A stretch of DNA of 64,000 nt from Rosistilla ulvae (GCF_007741475.1 NZ_CP036261.1:7255798-7319797), one strand, 5' to 3'; shown: positions 28,177 to 37,507, counted from the stretch's first letter. Numbers and translations: made by a program. Notes: generated from the sequence alone by a model not told the origin.

Positions 28177-29958
28177 TTATCGAAAGAATCCGCGTTGGCT
28201 CGATGCACGCCCTAACAGTGAAAACGCTGCATCGACGCGGTGGTGGAATCCGCGATGGGAGTGATGCCCGCCGCGGCTGCGAAGCGAATTGCCGTCGTCC
28301 AACCAAGTGGACAGTTCATCCAGCGAAACCGCTTCGTCTGCATCGCTATCGGCATCGGAGACCTTTTCCCAAAACCGATCGCTCACTTCGTCGGCGGTCA
28401 ACAAACCATCCTCGTTGGCGTCCAGGGCACTGAAAAAGTCTTCGCGAGCAGTCGCCAACGCCGCTTCGACTTCCGCCAACGTGATCACCGCGTCTCCATC
28501 GGCATCGATCTCCGCATCGACCAAACGATCCCACAACCGACTGGAAACATCCTCCTCGGTCAGTTCGCCATCTTCGTTGGTGTCCAACCGCGTCAGCAGA
28601 TCTTCCGCCGTCGGACCGGTTAAACCAAGCCCTACGCCAAACCGAAATTGCGATCCGTCGAGGCAATGTTCGTCGGTCTCTTCGGTCTCACCATCGTCCA
28701 ACACGCCCCCGTCATCGACCGGTTCTAGCGAGTCATCATCTTCGGCGGTCGGATCGTCCACGGTTTCGGTGCCGTCGTCGACAGGATCAAGCGTTTCTTC
28801 ATTCTCTGTATCGCCGGAATCGAGTGTATCGTCGACATCATCGACCGGATCGAGTTCAACATCGACCTCGTCGCTGATCTCTTCGGTCTCGCCGTCCAAG
28901 CTGTCATCCAGTTCGGCCTCTTCTTCACCTTCGATCGTCGCGACCTGGCTGGTGTCGACGGTTCCAAGATTCAGCGCGTTGATCACCGTCAACGCGTCGA
29001 TCGCGGTGACGCTTCCATCGCCGTTGGTGTCGTACATCGCATCGGAATCGCTTTCGATAGCCGCGGTGCCACGATTGATTTGGTTCAAGATCATCAAAGC
29101 GTCGATCGCCGTGGTCGCGGAATCGCCATTGACGTCGGTTGGGTTATAGAGATTGTGGTTCTGGGGCACATCCGCTTCGATCCGGCCGCTAAAGCGATGC
29201 CAGTTGCCGCCGCGACGCCAGCGGTTGCGATTGAACCGATTGTTGTCGGTATCGCCCGAATCCGTTGGATCGGAATCGTTCGTCGTATCGTCGTCGGATG
29301 TGTCGACCGGATCGGATGTGTCATCCGAATCGTCGGTTGGCAAGACGTTGTCGTCGGCCGCAGCGTAAAGGCTGGTGATCTCGGCAATATCTTCGCTCGA
29401 TAATCCCGCAAAACTTTGGCTCGGCGAGACAAACGGGGCCAGCACCGCACTGGCGTCATCCAGGTGATCCAGTCCCAGCGCGTGACCGATCTCATGGACC
29501 GCGACCCAGACAAGATCGAAGGCTTGATTGCCAAGCGAATTGCCAACCTCCCAAACCTCGGAGGAATCAAATTGGATGTCGCCGGCAATCCTCGCGGGAT
29601 TTACGTCGTCGGGAAAATAAGCTTGCGCCAGCGTGCCGCCGTCACCATCGATATTGGTAAACGAAATGTCGATCGAATCGCGCAACCCCGATTGGTCGGT
29701 GGGGGTAAAGCTGACATCGACGACACTCGACCAAGCGTTCAACGCCGTTTCGATCGCCGCGGTGGTCTCGGCTTGCGACAGCGAACTCGGACTGCCGGAG
29801 ATGTTGTAGGTCAGTTCGGCGCTTCCCAAGCCGGGGCCATCCCAGCCGACACTGGCAGCCAGCACGCGGCGCGATTCAAGTGTCTCGGTGACAAGGATTC
29901 GCGACTTGCGGCGCTGCAGTGGCTTGCGTTTTTGCGACATGATTGAACGACGAAACAT
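28177..29958 (-). CDS. Matrixin-like metallopeptidase with dockerin and EF-hand calcium repeats
   Basis: 593 residues. ATG 29958 is chosen because AGGAAGAAGG stands upstream. The N-terminus has the LEPR-XLL signature (VTETLESRRVLAAS). Residues about 35-205 form a matrix-metalloprotease-like domain with the zinc site HEIGHALGLDHL, here followed by DDASAVLAPFVSPS in place of the usual Met-turn. Then come an Asp/Thr-rich linker, a dockerin type I pair (DVNGDSATTAIDALMILNQI; DTNGDGSVTAIDALTVINAL), a strongly acidic stretch of about 120 residues, and EF-hands (LDTNEDGELTEEDV; EIDADGDAVITLAEV; LDANEDGLLTADEV). A secreted, calcium-dependent protease is likely. The stop at 28177 follows a Gly/His-rich tail. 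Confidence 0.8.
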   Translation of the reverse strand: MFRRSIMSQKRKPLQRRKSRILVTETLESRRVLAASVGWDGPGLGSAELTYNISGSPSSLSQAETTAAIETALNAWSSVVDVSFTPTDQSGLRDSIDISFTNIDGDGGTLAQAYFPDDVNPARIAGDIQFDSSEVWEVGNSLGNQAFDLVWVAVHEIGHALGLDHLDDASAVLAPFVSPSQSFAGLSSEDIAEITSLYAAADDNVLPTDDSDDTSDPVDTSDDDTTNDSDPTDSGDTDNNRFNRNRWRRGGNWHRFSGRIEADVPQNHNLYNPTDVNGDSATTAIDALMILNQINRGTAAIESDSDAMYDTNGDGSVTAIDALTVINALNLGTVDTSQVATIEGEEEAELDDSLDGETEEISDEVDVELDPVDDVDDTLDSGDTENEETLDPVDDGTETVDDPTAEDDDSLEPVDDGGVLDDGETEETDEHCLDGSQFRFGVGLGLTGPTAEDLLTRLDTNEDGELTEEDVSSRLWDRLVDAEIDADGDAVITLAEVEAALATAREDFFSALDANEDGLLTADEVSDRFWEKVSDADSDADEAVSLDELSTWLDDGNSLRSRGGHHSHRGFHHRVDAAFSLLGRASSQRGFFR

Positions 29959-30049
29959 GGGGACCTTCTTCCTGTCAAAGGGGATGACTGATGGTTTTCC
30001 AAAACCAAGCGACGCCACAGAGTGCGGCGCCGCACCGATCGACCTTTCG

Positions 30050-30484
30050 CTAACGCATGGCGACGACGGTCTCGGCCGACGCGTAAGATTCGCTCGCCGA
30101 GGCCTCCGCTTCGCGCTCAGCTTGGCGAGCTGCTTTGAGTTGAGCGATCCGTGCGTCGCGGGCTTCTCGCTTCAACATCGCTCGTTCCTTGCGTGCGGCC
30201 AATAAGTCCTGTCGCTGCTGGTACTTCTGCGCCACCTGTTGTTGATATGTCTGCTGCCGCATCGCATACAACTGTTGGTTCTGCAAGTACCTCTGTTGTT
30301 GCAAGGCGTAGTCGCGTTGATAGGCCAGCGGATCGTAGCGTTGCCCCAAGGCATAACCGGGGCCCGCCGATCCCCCCGACGCACCTCCGCGTCCACCAGA
30401 ACATTGGGCTTGGGCATCGTTGCCTGCCAACAAGATCGTTGCGGTCACCAACACAGCCAACGTCAAGGCTCGTTTAAACGTCAT
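30050..30484 (-). CDS. Small secreted Gln/Arg-rich protein, hypothetical
   Basis: 144 residues with a clear signal peptide (ALTLAVLVTATILLAGNDAQA). The mature part starts with a Gly/Ser-rich patch and one Cys, then repeats of Tyr/Gln-rich helix (YALQQQRYLQNQQLYAMRQQ) and a basic coiled-coil-like stretch (KERAMLKREARDARIAQLKA). No known domain. It is upstream of the protease gene on the same strand, separated by about 90 bases, and may be co-expressed with it. Confidence 0.6.
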   Translation of the reverse strand: MTFKRALTLAVLVTATILLAGNDAQAQCSGGRGGASGGSAGPGYALGQRYDPLAYQRDYALQQQRYLQNQQLYAMRQQTYQQQVAQKYQQRQDLLAARKERAMLKREARDARIAQLKAARQAEREAEASASESYASAETVVAMR

Positions 30485-30761
30485 CGAACACCTTCCTGCG
30501 AAAAGCGAGAAAAGAGAAGCAGTCGCCTCGCGCAGTCGACATCAACCGACAAGGCTCAGGCAATAGGGGCGTTTTCCGACCGGCAAGACCACAGTCAAAT
30601 TCAACTTTCTTCTAAAAATTTGACTCACCGGATGTTGCTGCTCCTTTGGAAGGCCGCTCGCTTGCGACAACGGGCAGGAACGCACCGCAAAAGTTTTGCA
30701 CCTGAGTGTTTGCTGATCGAAGTTGTTGCTATCACTGCGTCGATGATGGTTCGCAGAAAGC
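30485..30761. other. Gap before the tandem array
   Basis: Upstream region of the small secreted protein gene; AT-richer near 30597-30625 (AATTCAACTTTCTTC), where a leftward promoter is plausible. No gene seen. Together with the array that follows, the gene-free stretch runs to 32059. Confidence 0.5.
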
Positions 30762-31875
30762 CATCAGCGTCGATTAGAGCGGATCAGTGTTCCTGTTTAC
30801 CAACCGCTGATCTTCACTGATCGACACTGATTGACTGGAGTCGGAACGACTAAAGCTATGGAGCCATTGTTCGGCGACTCTTCGTATGAAGTCATCAGGG
30901 CCGATTAGGGCAGATCAGTGTTCCTGTTTACCAACCGCTGATCTTCACGAATCGACACTGATCGACAGGAGGTGGAGCGACTGGAGCTACGGAGCCATTG
31001 TTCGGCGACTCTTCGCATGAAGTCATCAGCGTCGATTAGAGCGGATCAGTGTTCCTGTTTACGAACCGCTGATCTTCACGGATCGACACTGATTGACTGG
31101 AGGTGGAGCGACTGAAGCTACGGAGCCATTGTTCGGCGACTCTTCGCATGAAGTCATCAGCGTCGATTAGGGCAGATCAGTGTTCCTGTTTACCAACCGC
31201 TGATCTTCACTGATCTTCACTGATCGACACTGATTGACTGGAGGTGGAGCGACTGAAGCTAAGGAGCCATTGTTCGGCGACTCTTCGCATGAAGTCATCA
31301 GTGTCGCTTCGGGCGGATCAGTGTTCGTGACTTCCAACCGCTGATCTTCACTGATCGACACTGATTGACTGGAGATGGAGCGACTAAAGTTTCGGCCCCG
31401 TTGATTGGCGACAATTCGCAAAAAGCCATCAGCGTCGATTAGAGCGGATCAGTGTTTCTGTCTTCCAACCGCTAATCTTCACTGATCGACGCTGATTGAC
31501 AGGAATTCAAGCGACTAAAGTTTCGGCCCCGTTGATTGGCGACGCATCGTATGAAGCCATCAGTGTCGATTCGGGCGGATCAGTGTTCCTGACTTCCAAC
31601 CACTGATCTTCACTGATCTTCACTGATCTTCACTGATCTTCACTGATCTTCACTGATCTTCACTGATCGACACTGATCTTCACTGATCGACACTGATCTT
31701 CACTGATCGACAGGAGTTGGCGCGACTAAAGTTTCGGAGCTATTGTTCGGCGACTTTTCACACGAAGTCATCAGCGTCGATTAGGGCGGATCAGTGTTCC
31801 TGTTTACGACCCGCTGATCTTCACTGATCGACAGGAGCACCAGGAGTTGGAGCAACTGAAGGTTCGGAGCCGTTA
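30762..31875. repeat. GATC-rich tandem repeat array, eight units
   Basis: Eight degenerate units start with CATCAG(C/T)GTCGATT-like sequence at about 30762, 30893, 31024, 31155, 31296, 31437, 31558 and 31769. Spacing is mostly 131 or 141 bases, once 121 and once 211. Each unit carries GGATCAGTGTTCCTG, then CCGCTGATCTTCACTGATCG, then ACACTGATTGAC, and ends with a GGAGCCATTGTTCGGCGAC-type segment. GATCAGTGT and ACACTGAT(C/T) can pair, so RNA from either strand could fold. Length changes come from gain or loss of a decamer. Only short frames cross it and none looks coding. Confidence 0.85.
31601..31710. repeat. Eleven exact-length decamers CACTGATC(TT/GA)
   Basis: Inside the seventh array unit, the decamer CACTGATCTT occurs six times in a row (31601-31660), then alternates with CACTGATCGA to 31710. 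Period is exactly 10 bases with no indel, so each GATC lies on nearly the same face of the helix. Confidence 0.9.
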
Positions 31876-32059
31876 GTCACTCAGAACCATCGTGTTGATT
31901 GGGAGCGAACTCCGTTCAACCAACACCCTCCTGAATGGAAACCCTCCCCTTGCATCTTGCTCCGTTCTCTCGGTGACAAAACGAGAAAACAGGCCCAATC
32001 GCTTTGGGCCTGCCTGTCCGTCTCTACATTTCCATGTGATCCCCCCTCGCCCCTACTCG

Positions 32060-34252
32060 TTAGACGACAATCTCGAAATCGAGGCCTCGCAAGCGGGTGG
32101 CGCCGTTGGAGACGAGGAGGTCGAGTGTTTCACCGGTCTCGGCGAGACGGATCTGATACTCGCCCGTGTGGACGAAGTTGCTGAAGCGATAGCTCCCTTT
32201 GCGATCGGTCGTCGTGCTGTCGATCACGTTCCCTTCGTCATCCAACAACTCCAATTCGACTCCTTCGACAGCCACATCGCGACTCGAATGGTTGTTCCGA
32301 TTCGACGACGAGCTTCGCGACCGATTCGACGCGGAATTGTCGACGGCTTGCGTGACCGTTCCACTGACCGTGGCGTTCATGAAGAAGACGTCCTCCTGCA
32401 AGCCTTCGACGTTGGTGTTTCGCTCGATGATGTCGGCCAACGTCGTCTGCTGCAACTCTTTCAGCTCGCGACCTTCGAAGACGTTCTCATACCAGAACCG
32501 ATCTCCGTCGCGGATCCTTTCGAATTGATCGGAGATGATCGCTTGATGAGTTTCGCCAACCGACGCTCCGCGAACATGATCCTCCGCCAACAGACCGACC
32601 CACAGATCGATGTTGTTGACGTCGCCATACAGCGACTCCAGCTTGCCTTGCAGTTCGACATCGCTGGTGATGTCGGCGAAGCTCTCGACCGGATCGAGCC
32701 CATAAGCGACGCGGGTGCTGTTGTAATCAGCCAAGCCATGATCGCGGCCGCGTTGGATGTTCAGCGACACCAGATCAAAACCGCCAGCACCGGGAGGCCC
32801 GAACAGGAAGTTCCGCAGGCTATCGACGACCTCCAAATCGATCTGCATCGATTGCGACGAAGCATCGTATTTCAGGATCGAATCGATCCCCGTCTCTTCC
32901 AACAGCGAGGGGTTGAAAAACGCTTCGGTCAACGAAATTTCGTCGCGGACCTCAAGCCCATCGTTGTCGAAAAATTCGATGTCGTCGTTAAGCGTACTGT
33001 GGCCAAACCGGAACGCGGCAGTCGAGAACTCGTTGGCGATCGAAGGATTGACCGACGCATCGTAACCATCGTAGGAGTCGACCGCATTGTTACCCAACAG
33101 CGCCGGCAGAAACTCGTTGTAGGTGATCGATTGGATTTCTGCGATCACGATCGCGCGGGCTTGTTGGTAGATCTCCTCGTCGGTCAGATCGGGATCCGCC
33201 GCAGAGATTTCGTCGGCCAGGCGATTATGTTCGCGTGCGAACAACGTTTGGATCGCGGTCAGCGAAATGTTTTCGCTGGCACGAATATCGCCCGCGATCA
33301 CCATTCCCGATTCATCCAACGGCAGCAGGCCATCGTCGGTGATCACCAAGCGGCCTCCTTCAAACGAACGCAATCCGTCGGCGGTCTCTTGATCCGATCC
33401 ATAGACCTGCGAACCATCGATGTAGGCGGTGATCGCGTTGACCTGTTCCCGCGGATTGTCGACCGAGGTGCCGGTGGTCAAATCGTACACCGAACGACTC
33501 AGCCCAATCGTCACGTCGCCCGAACCACTCGGGTCGAAGTACGGATCGCCGGCGGGTACTGCGATGTCGAACGTTTCGCCATCCTCTTGAGACAGCGAGA
33601 GATCGATGTCGTGGTCGATGAACTGTCCCCAAACGTAGAGGAACGCCGACAGGCCACGATCGTTCCCCTCGCTATCGACGCTGGCATCGCTCAACACATT
33701 GCTGATCTCTCGAGCGCTCGGCCGATCCTCGCCACCGGGCTCCGATATCCCATCGGCATAGTCGGCATCGGCGACTCGCAACAACGTCGTTCCAGCGGCC
33801 CCAAGGTTCTCATCCTCCAAGTTGTTCCCCGTGCCGTCGATCGAACGGACCTCATCGGGCAGGTCGGGGATCGTGCTGCCATTGTCGATCGGCGAGTCGT
33901 GGCGATCCTGGCCACCGCGATTGATCCGGTTGAGCACGCGAAGCGCGTCGATCGGACCGCGTCGACCGTCGTTGTTAACGTCGGTGAACATCCCCCCTTC
34001 GTCGCGTTGATTCCGCTGAATCGCATTCAAAATGGCCAACGCATCGACCGGCGAAACGATTCCGTCGTCGTTTACATCTTCGGCATCGAAGTAGTTGTGT
34101 TGGAACAGATTCAGATCGGCAGCCAGCATCTGACGCGATTCGAGCGTTTCGCTGCGCAGTCGGCGACGGCGGCGGCGCGACCGTTTGGAAGCGCGATTCG
34201 ATTTGGACCACAACGAGTTGTAAAGCGCACGAAAGGTATCTGCAGGTTTCAT
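32060..34252 (-). CDS. Animal-type haem peroxidase with N-terminal dockerin repeats
   Basis: 730 residues from ATG 34252; the first residues are basic and lead to the LEPR-XLL signature (LRSETLESRQMLAADL). Two dockerin-type calcium repeats follow (DVNDDGIVSPVDALAILNAI; DVNNDGRRGPIDALRVLNRI). The peroxidase domain (An_peroxidase family) spans about residues 130-600: distal GQFIDHDIDLS, calcium site region PYFDPSGSGD, NRLADEI in FAREHNRLADEI, proximal FRFGHSTLNDD, and NIQRGRDHGLADYN. The C-terminal 90 residues resemble a Cna-B/SdrD-like beta domain (ELLDDEGNVIDSTTTDRKGS). An exported, surface-linked peroxidase is likely. An antisense open frame along its whole length is a shadow. Confidence 0.9.
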   Translation of the reverse strand: MKPADTFRALYNSLWSKSNRASKRSRRRRRRLRSETLESRQMLAADLNLFQHNYFDAEDVNDDGIVSPVDALAILNAIQRNQRDEGGMFTDVNNDGRRGPIDALRVLNRINRGGQDRHDSPIDNGSTIPDLPDEVRSIDGTGNNLEDENLGAAGTTLLRVADADYADGISEPGGEDRPSAREISNVLSDASVDSEGNDRGLSAFLYVWGQFIDHDIDLSLSQEDGETFDIAVPAGDPYFDPSGSGDVTIGLSRSVYDLTTGTSVDNPREQVNAITAYIDGSQVYGSDQETADGLRSFEGGRLVITDDGLLPLDESGMVIAGDIRASENISLTAIQTLFAREHNRLADEISAADPDLTDEEIYQQARAIVIAEIQSITYNEFLPALLGNNAVDSYDGYDASVNPSIANEFSTAAFRFGHSTLNDDIEFFDNDGLEVRDEISLTEAFFNPSLLEETGIDSILKYDASSQSMQIDLEVVDSLRNFLFGPPGAGGFDLVSLNIQRGRDHGLADYNSTRVAYGLDPVESFADITSDVELQGKLESLYGDVNNIDLWVGLLAEDHVRGASVGETHQAIISDQFERIRDGDRFWYENVFEGRELKELQQTTLADIIERNTNVEGLQEDVFFMNATVSGTVTQAVDNSASNRSRSSSSNRNNHSSRDVAVEGVELELLDDEGNVIDSTTTDRKGSYRFSNFVHTGEYQIRLAETGETLDLLVSNGATRLRGLDFEIVV

Positions 34253-34717
34253 ACCACACCTTTGTCCAATGACTGGAGAAGAGAAGAAGAGAGTCACGCT
34301 TCTCTTGAAAGGCAATTTGCCGGGCTCATTTGTCACGCGCGAAGGACAAATTTTTCTGAGTCGACAGATCGGACGTCCCTCGCAGCGGCGCCTCACGCCA
34401 CCTTGCAAGCAGTCACACCAGGCAGCCCGCAACAACCAGAGGGGTCACCACGCTCTAGAGATATTCAGTCTTTTTCAGCCTGAAGAATCGACCGGCACGC
34501 TCTACCGTTCGGTTCTCCAGCCAACCGGACGTTAACGCGTGGCGGCTGATTCCCACTGCACACACCGACCGCCACACGCTTTCCCTTCCGCGGTATTTTG
34601 CTAAAGTGAATCGCACTCCGAGTAGAATCGATGCAGCTCGCGGCGATATCTCAACGCGAACTCACCGAACCCCGCAAGCTGATAAACGACGCACACATTT
34701 TGACAGTCCCTTCGATA
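34253..34717. other. Intergenic region upstream of the peroxidase
   Basis: About 465 bases between the divergent peroxidase gene and the small membrane protein gene. It contains the second copy of the 28-base dispersed repeat at 34523-34550. No convincing gene; possible upstream starts for the small membrane protein begin at 34631. Confidence 0.5.
34523..34550. repeat. Dispersed short repeat, copy 2
   Basis: Matches 13440-13467 at 25 of 28 bases (AACCGGACG...CGGCTGAT). Confidence 0.55.
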
Positions 34718-35020
34718 ATGACCGACCCGATCCTGATCCGCTTTGGCATGGCGACCTGGTTTTCATTTATGCTGACCAACCTGTCGATCGCCGCGATGGG
34801 GATCGAACTGCGACGGCGAGGCGTGCCGATCCGCTGGCTCTCCTATTCGCTGAACATGCGAGTTCGACTCGAGAAGGTCAACGAAGTGACAGCTGCCTAT
34901 TGGGAATTCAAAAGAGAGCGCGGTGAGTTCCCTCTGTTCGCTTGCGCATTGCTGACCGCGGCGTTGGGGCTGTTGGTGATCCCCTTTACCGCGTTGTTAT
35001 ATCGCCTGTTGGCCAGCTGA
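34718..35020 (+). CDS. Small membrane protein, hypothetical
   Basis: 100 residues from ATG 34718; the frame is open back to 34631, which would add 29 unremarkable residues, and no ribosome site decides between them. Two hydrophobic segments (FGMATWFSFMLTNLSIAAMG and FACALLTAALGLLVIPFTAL) flank a charged middle (NMRVRLEKVNEVTAAYWEFK). It looks like a two-helix inner-membrane protein. Convergent with moxR. Family not recognised. Confidence 0.6.
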   Translation: MTDPILIRFGMATWFSFMLTNLSIAAMGIELRRRGVPIRWLSYSLNMRVRLEKVNEVTAAYWEFKRERGEFPLFACALLTAALGLLVIPFTALLYRLLAS

Positions 35021-35042
35021 ATCGCGTGCCCATTGCCGCCGG

Positions 35043-36029
35043 TTATGGAACGGGAACGTTGTCCAAGATCTGCCGGATGCAGTCGTCGACCGTTTTGCCT
35101 TCGGCTTCCGCTTCGTAGCTCAACATCACGCGATGCCGAAGCACGTCGGGAGCTAACGATTTGACATCGTGCGGTGTGATGTAGTTGCGGCCTTGCAGGA
35201 ACGCATGCGCCTTGCTCGCCTTCATTAGATTGATCGAACCGCGCGGGCTGGCTCCCGTTTCGATCATCCCTTCGAGGCCGCGGACGCCCAATTCCGCCGG
35301 ATTCCGCGTCGCCCGAACGACATCGACGACATAGTCGCGGACTTTGTCATCGCACCAAATCTTCTCGACGACGCCGCGGGCTCCCATGATATCCTCGGGA
35401 GTCGCGATCGCACTGATCTCCGGCATCGGTTTGCCACCGGCCATCCGATCGACCACTTTGCGCTCTTCATCGCGAGTCGGGTAATCGACCATCACCTTCA
35501 GCATGAAGCGATCGACTTGAGCTTCGGGCAACGGATACGTTCCCTCTTGATCGATCGGGTTCTGTGTCGCCATGACAAGAAACGGATCCTCAAACCGGAA
35601 CGTCTCGGTGCCGATCGTGACCTGCCGCTCCTGCATCGCTTCCAACAACGCGGCTTGCACTTTGGCAGGGGCTCGGTTTATCTCGTCGGCCAGGATCAAG
35701 TTCGAAAAGATCGGCCCCTGCTTGATGCTGTACGTCGCCTCTTTGGGATTGAAGACCTCGGTCCCAATCACGTCGGCGGGCAACATATCAGGCGTGAACT
35801 GGATCCGCGAAAACCCTGTGTGGATCGCTTTGGCAAGGCTGCTAACGGTCAGCGTCTTGGCCAGTCCCGGCACACCTTCCAGCAGGATGTGACCACCGGT
35901 CAACATGCCGATCAACAGACGCGACACCATCGCTTCTTGCCCCACCAGCACCCGGCCCACCTCATCGATCAGCTTGGTGCAGGTTTGCGAATATTGGGCG
36001 ATTTGTTCGTCGATTTGTGGAGCAGTCAT
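35043..36029 (-). CDS. MoxR-family AAA+ ATPase
   Basis: 328 residues. Walker A LEGVPGLAKTLT, Walker B LADEINRAPAKVQAALLEAM, sensor region VMATQNPIDQEGTYPLPEAQ and the C-terminal lid GASPRGSINLMKASKAHAFL are all typical of MoxR ATPases. These act as chaperones for VWA-domain partners, but no DUF58 or VWA gene is adjacent here; hisS lies upstream and a convergent small gene downstream. Length is normal. Confidence 0.92.
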   Translation of the reverse strand: MTAPQIDEQIAQYSQTCTKLIDEVGRVLVGQEAMVSRLLIGMLTGGHILLEGVPGLAKTLTVSSLAKAIHTGFSRIQFTPDMLPADVIGTEVFNPKEATYSIKQGPIFSNLILADEINRAPAKVQAALLEAMQERQVTIGTETFRFEDPFLVMATQNPIDQEGTYPLPEAQVDRFMLKVMVDYPTRDEERKVVDRMAGGKPMPEISAIATPEDIMGARGVVEKIWCDDKVRDYVVDVVRATRNPAELGVRGLEGMIETGASPRGSINLMKASKAHAFLQGRNYITPHDVKSLAPDVLRHRVMLSYEAEAEGKTVDDCIRQILDNVPVP

Positions 36030-36073
36030 ATCGTGAATTGGGATCTCTTGAGCAGGTCGTATTGTATTTTTTC

Positions 36074-36140
36074 GTTTAACCGCGAGCCCATCGGGCCGCG
36101 CGGCCTTGAAAAACGCGGGGCGACGCCCGCGCGGTTAAAC
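36074..36140. repeat. Dispersed copy of the GTTTAACCGCG inverted-repeat element
   Basis: Starts GTTTAACCGCGAGCCCATCG and ends GCGGTTAAAC, with inner GGGCGACGCCC. It is a shorter (67-base) relative of the units at 23056-23459, located between hisS and moxR. Confidence 0.7.
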
Positions 36141-36169
36141 TAGATAACTTCCTGCTTGCTGCTTGCTGC

Positions 36170-37507
36170 TTAGGATTTCAATTTGCTACGAATCGCGTCG
36201 AGCAACGGTTCGGGCTGGTCAGCCGACCACTCAACTTCCGTTGTCGATTTATCGCGGAGGTCTTTGATTTGGCACGTCCCCGCGTCGAACTCTTGCGTCC
36301 CCGCGATCAGCGCCAGCGTGAACCCGCGGCCATCGGCGTACTTCAGTTGCTGCCCCAGTTTCTTCGGCTCGGGGAACACTTCCACTCCAATCCCCGCCGC
36401 GCGGACCGTTGCCGCCAGTTGGAGGTAAGCGTTCAGTTGGCCCTTGTCGAAATACGGGATGAAGACTGGTGCCGGCGTTCGCACTTGCGGAAGCATCTCC
36501 AACTGTTCCATCGCCGCCAGCAAGCGATCGAGTCCCAGCGAAGCCCCGACGCCCGGCAGGTGCTGCTTGGTGAACAGTTCGGCCAAGTTGTCGTAGCGAC
36601 CGCCGCTGCAGACGCTGCCGATCGATGGCAACGCATCCAGGAAGGTCTCGAAAATCACGCCGGTGTAATAATCGAGTCCTCGAGCGATCGTCAGGTCCAA
36701 CTTCACTCGCGACGCAGGAACGCCAGCGGCAGCGAGCCCTTCGCGCATCTGCTGCAGACGCTCGATCCCCAGGGCAGCTGTGGCGTTTTCACCGGTGATC
36801 GTGCTCAATTGAGCGTAGAGATCGTTGGCGTCGACATCGATCTCAGCCAAGCCGAGGACGGCGCGGGCCTGCGATTCGGAGACGCCAGCCGTATCCTGCA
36901 TCTCTTGAGCGACTTTGTCCGCTCCAATTTTGGCCAGCTTGTCCAACGCCCGAAGCACCAAGACCGAGTGCTCAGCGATTCCCAAGTGCTCCAACAAACC
37001 GGTCAACACGCGGCGATCGTTGATGTGAATCTTGAACGCTTCAAATCCGAGCGCCAGCATCAGCGAGTGAATCACCAGCGGCGTCTCGATGTCCGCGGCA
37101 ACACTTTGGGTGCCGATCGTGTCGAAATCGCACTGAATGAACTCGCGATATCGGCCCGCTTGCGATTTCTCACCTCGCCAAACCGGCGCGATGTGATACC
37201 GCTTGAACGGCGTTCCCAATTCGTTGATGTGCTGGGCGGCAAAGCGGGCGAAAGGGACCGTCAGATCGAACCGCATCCCGACGTGACGATCTCCTTGATC
37301 GACAAATTGGTACAACTGGCGATCGGTCTCGTCGCTCCCCTTGCCGGTCAAAACCTCAAGGTATTCCAGCGCCGGTGTATCGATCGGCGCGAAGCCAAAA
37401 CTGCGGAAAACTTCGCGAGCGATCTCCATGCAGCGTTCCCGCGGCATCATGACTTCGGGCAGATAATCGCGGAAGCCTCGAAGCGTTCGCGGCGTGATTA
37501 ATGACAT
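36170..37507 (-). CDS. hisS: Histidyl-tRNA synthetase
   Basis: 445 residues from ATG 37507. Class II motifs are present: PRTLRGFRDYLPEVMMPRE at the N-terminus, motif 2 region KRYHIAPVWRGEKSQAGRYREF, the HisRS-specific LTIARGLDYYTGVIFE, and GGRYDNLAELF with GASLGLDRLLAAM. A C-terminal anticodon-binding domain with FIPYFDKGQLNAYLQLAATV completes it. It charges tRNA-His. An in-frame ATG ten codons earlier is possible but adds sequence outside the family's usual start. Confidence 0.96.
   Translation of the reverse strand: MSLITPRTLRGFRDYLPEVMMPRERCMEIAREVFRSFGFAPIDTPALEYLEVLTGKGSDETDRQLYQFVDQGDRHVGMRFDLTVPFARFAAQHINELGTPFKRYHIAPVWRGEKSQAGRYREFIQCDFDTIGTQSVAADIETPLVIHSLMLALGFEAFKIHINDRRVLTGLLEHLGIAEHSVLVLRALDKLAKIGADKVAQEMQDTAGVSESQARAVLGLAEIDVDANDLYAQLSTITGENATAALGIERLQQMREGLAAAGVPASRVKLDLTIARGLDYYTGVIFETFLDALPSIGSVCSGGRYDNLAELFTKQHLPGVGASLGLDRLLAAMEQLEMLPQVRTPAPVFIPYFDKGQLNAYLQLAATVRAAGIGVEVFPEPKKLGQQLKYADGRGFTLALIAGTQEFDAGTCQIKDLRDKSTTEVEWSADQPEPLLDAIRSKLKS

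Noticed and set aside
30762-31875. CRISPR array or coding repeat protein
   Set aside because: Units are long, degenerate and contiguous without unique spacers, and all frames contain frequent stops.
31892-34483. 863-codon plus-strand open frame
   Set aside because: It is antisense to the haem peroxidase, whose motifs are unmistakable. The antisense translation has no recognisable domain; it results from codon bias.
35043-36029. MoxR ATPase as the missing AAA+ partner of the CobN-like protein
   Set aside because: CobS-type chelatase ATPases are MoxR relatives, but this one has canonical MoxR sequence, lies 24 kb away, and would be in the cytoplasm while the CobN-like domain is predicted outside.
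36269-37501. 410-codon plus-strand open frame
   Set aside because: Antisense shadow of hisS.
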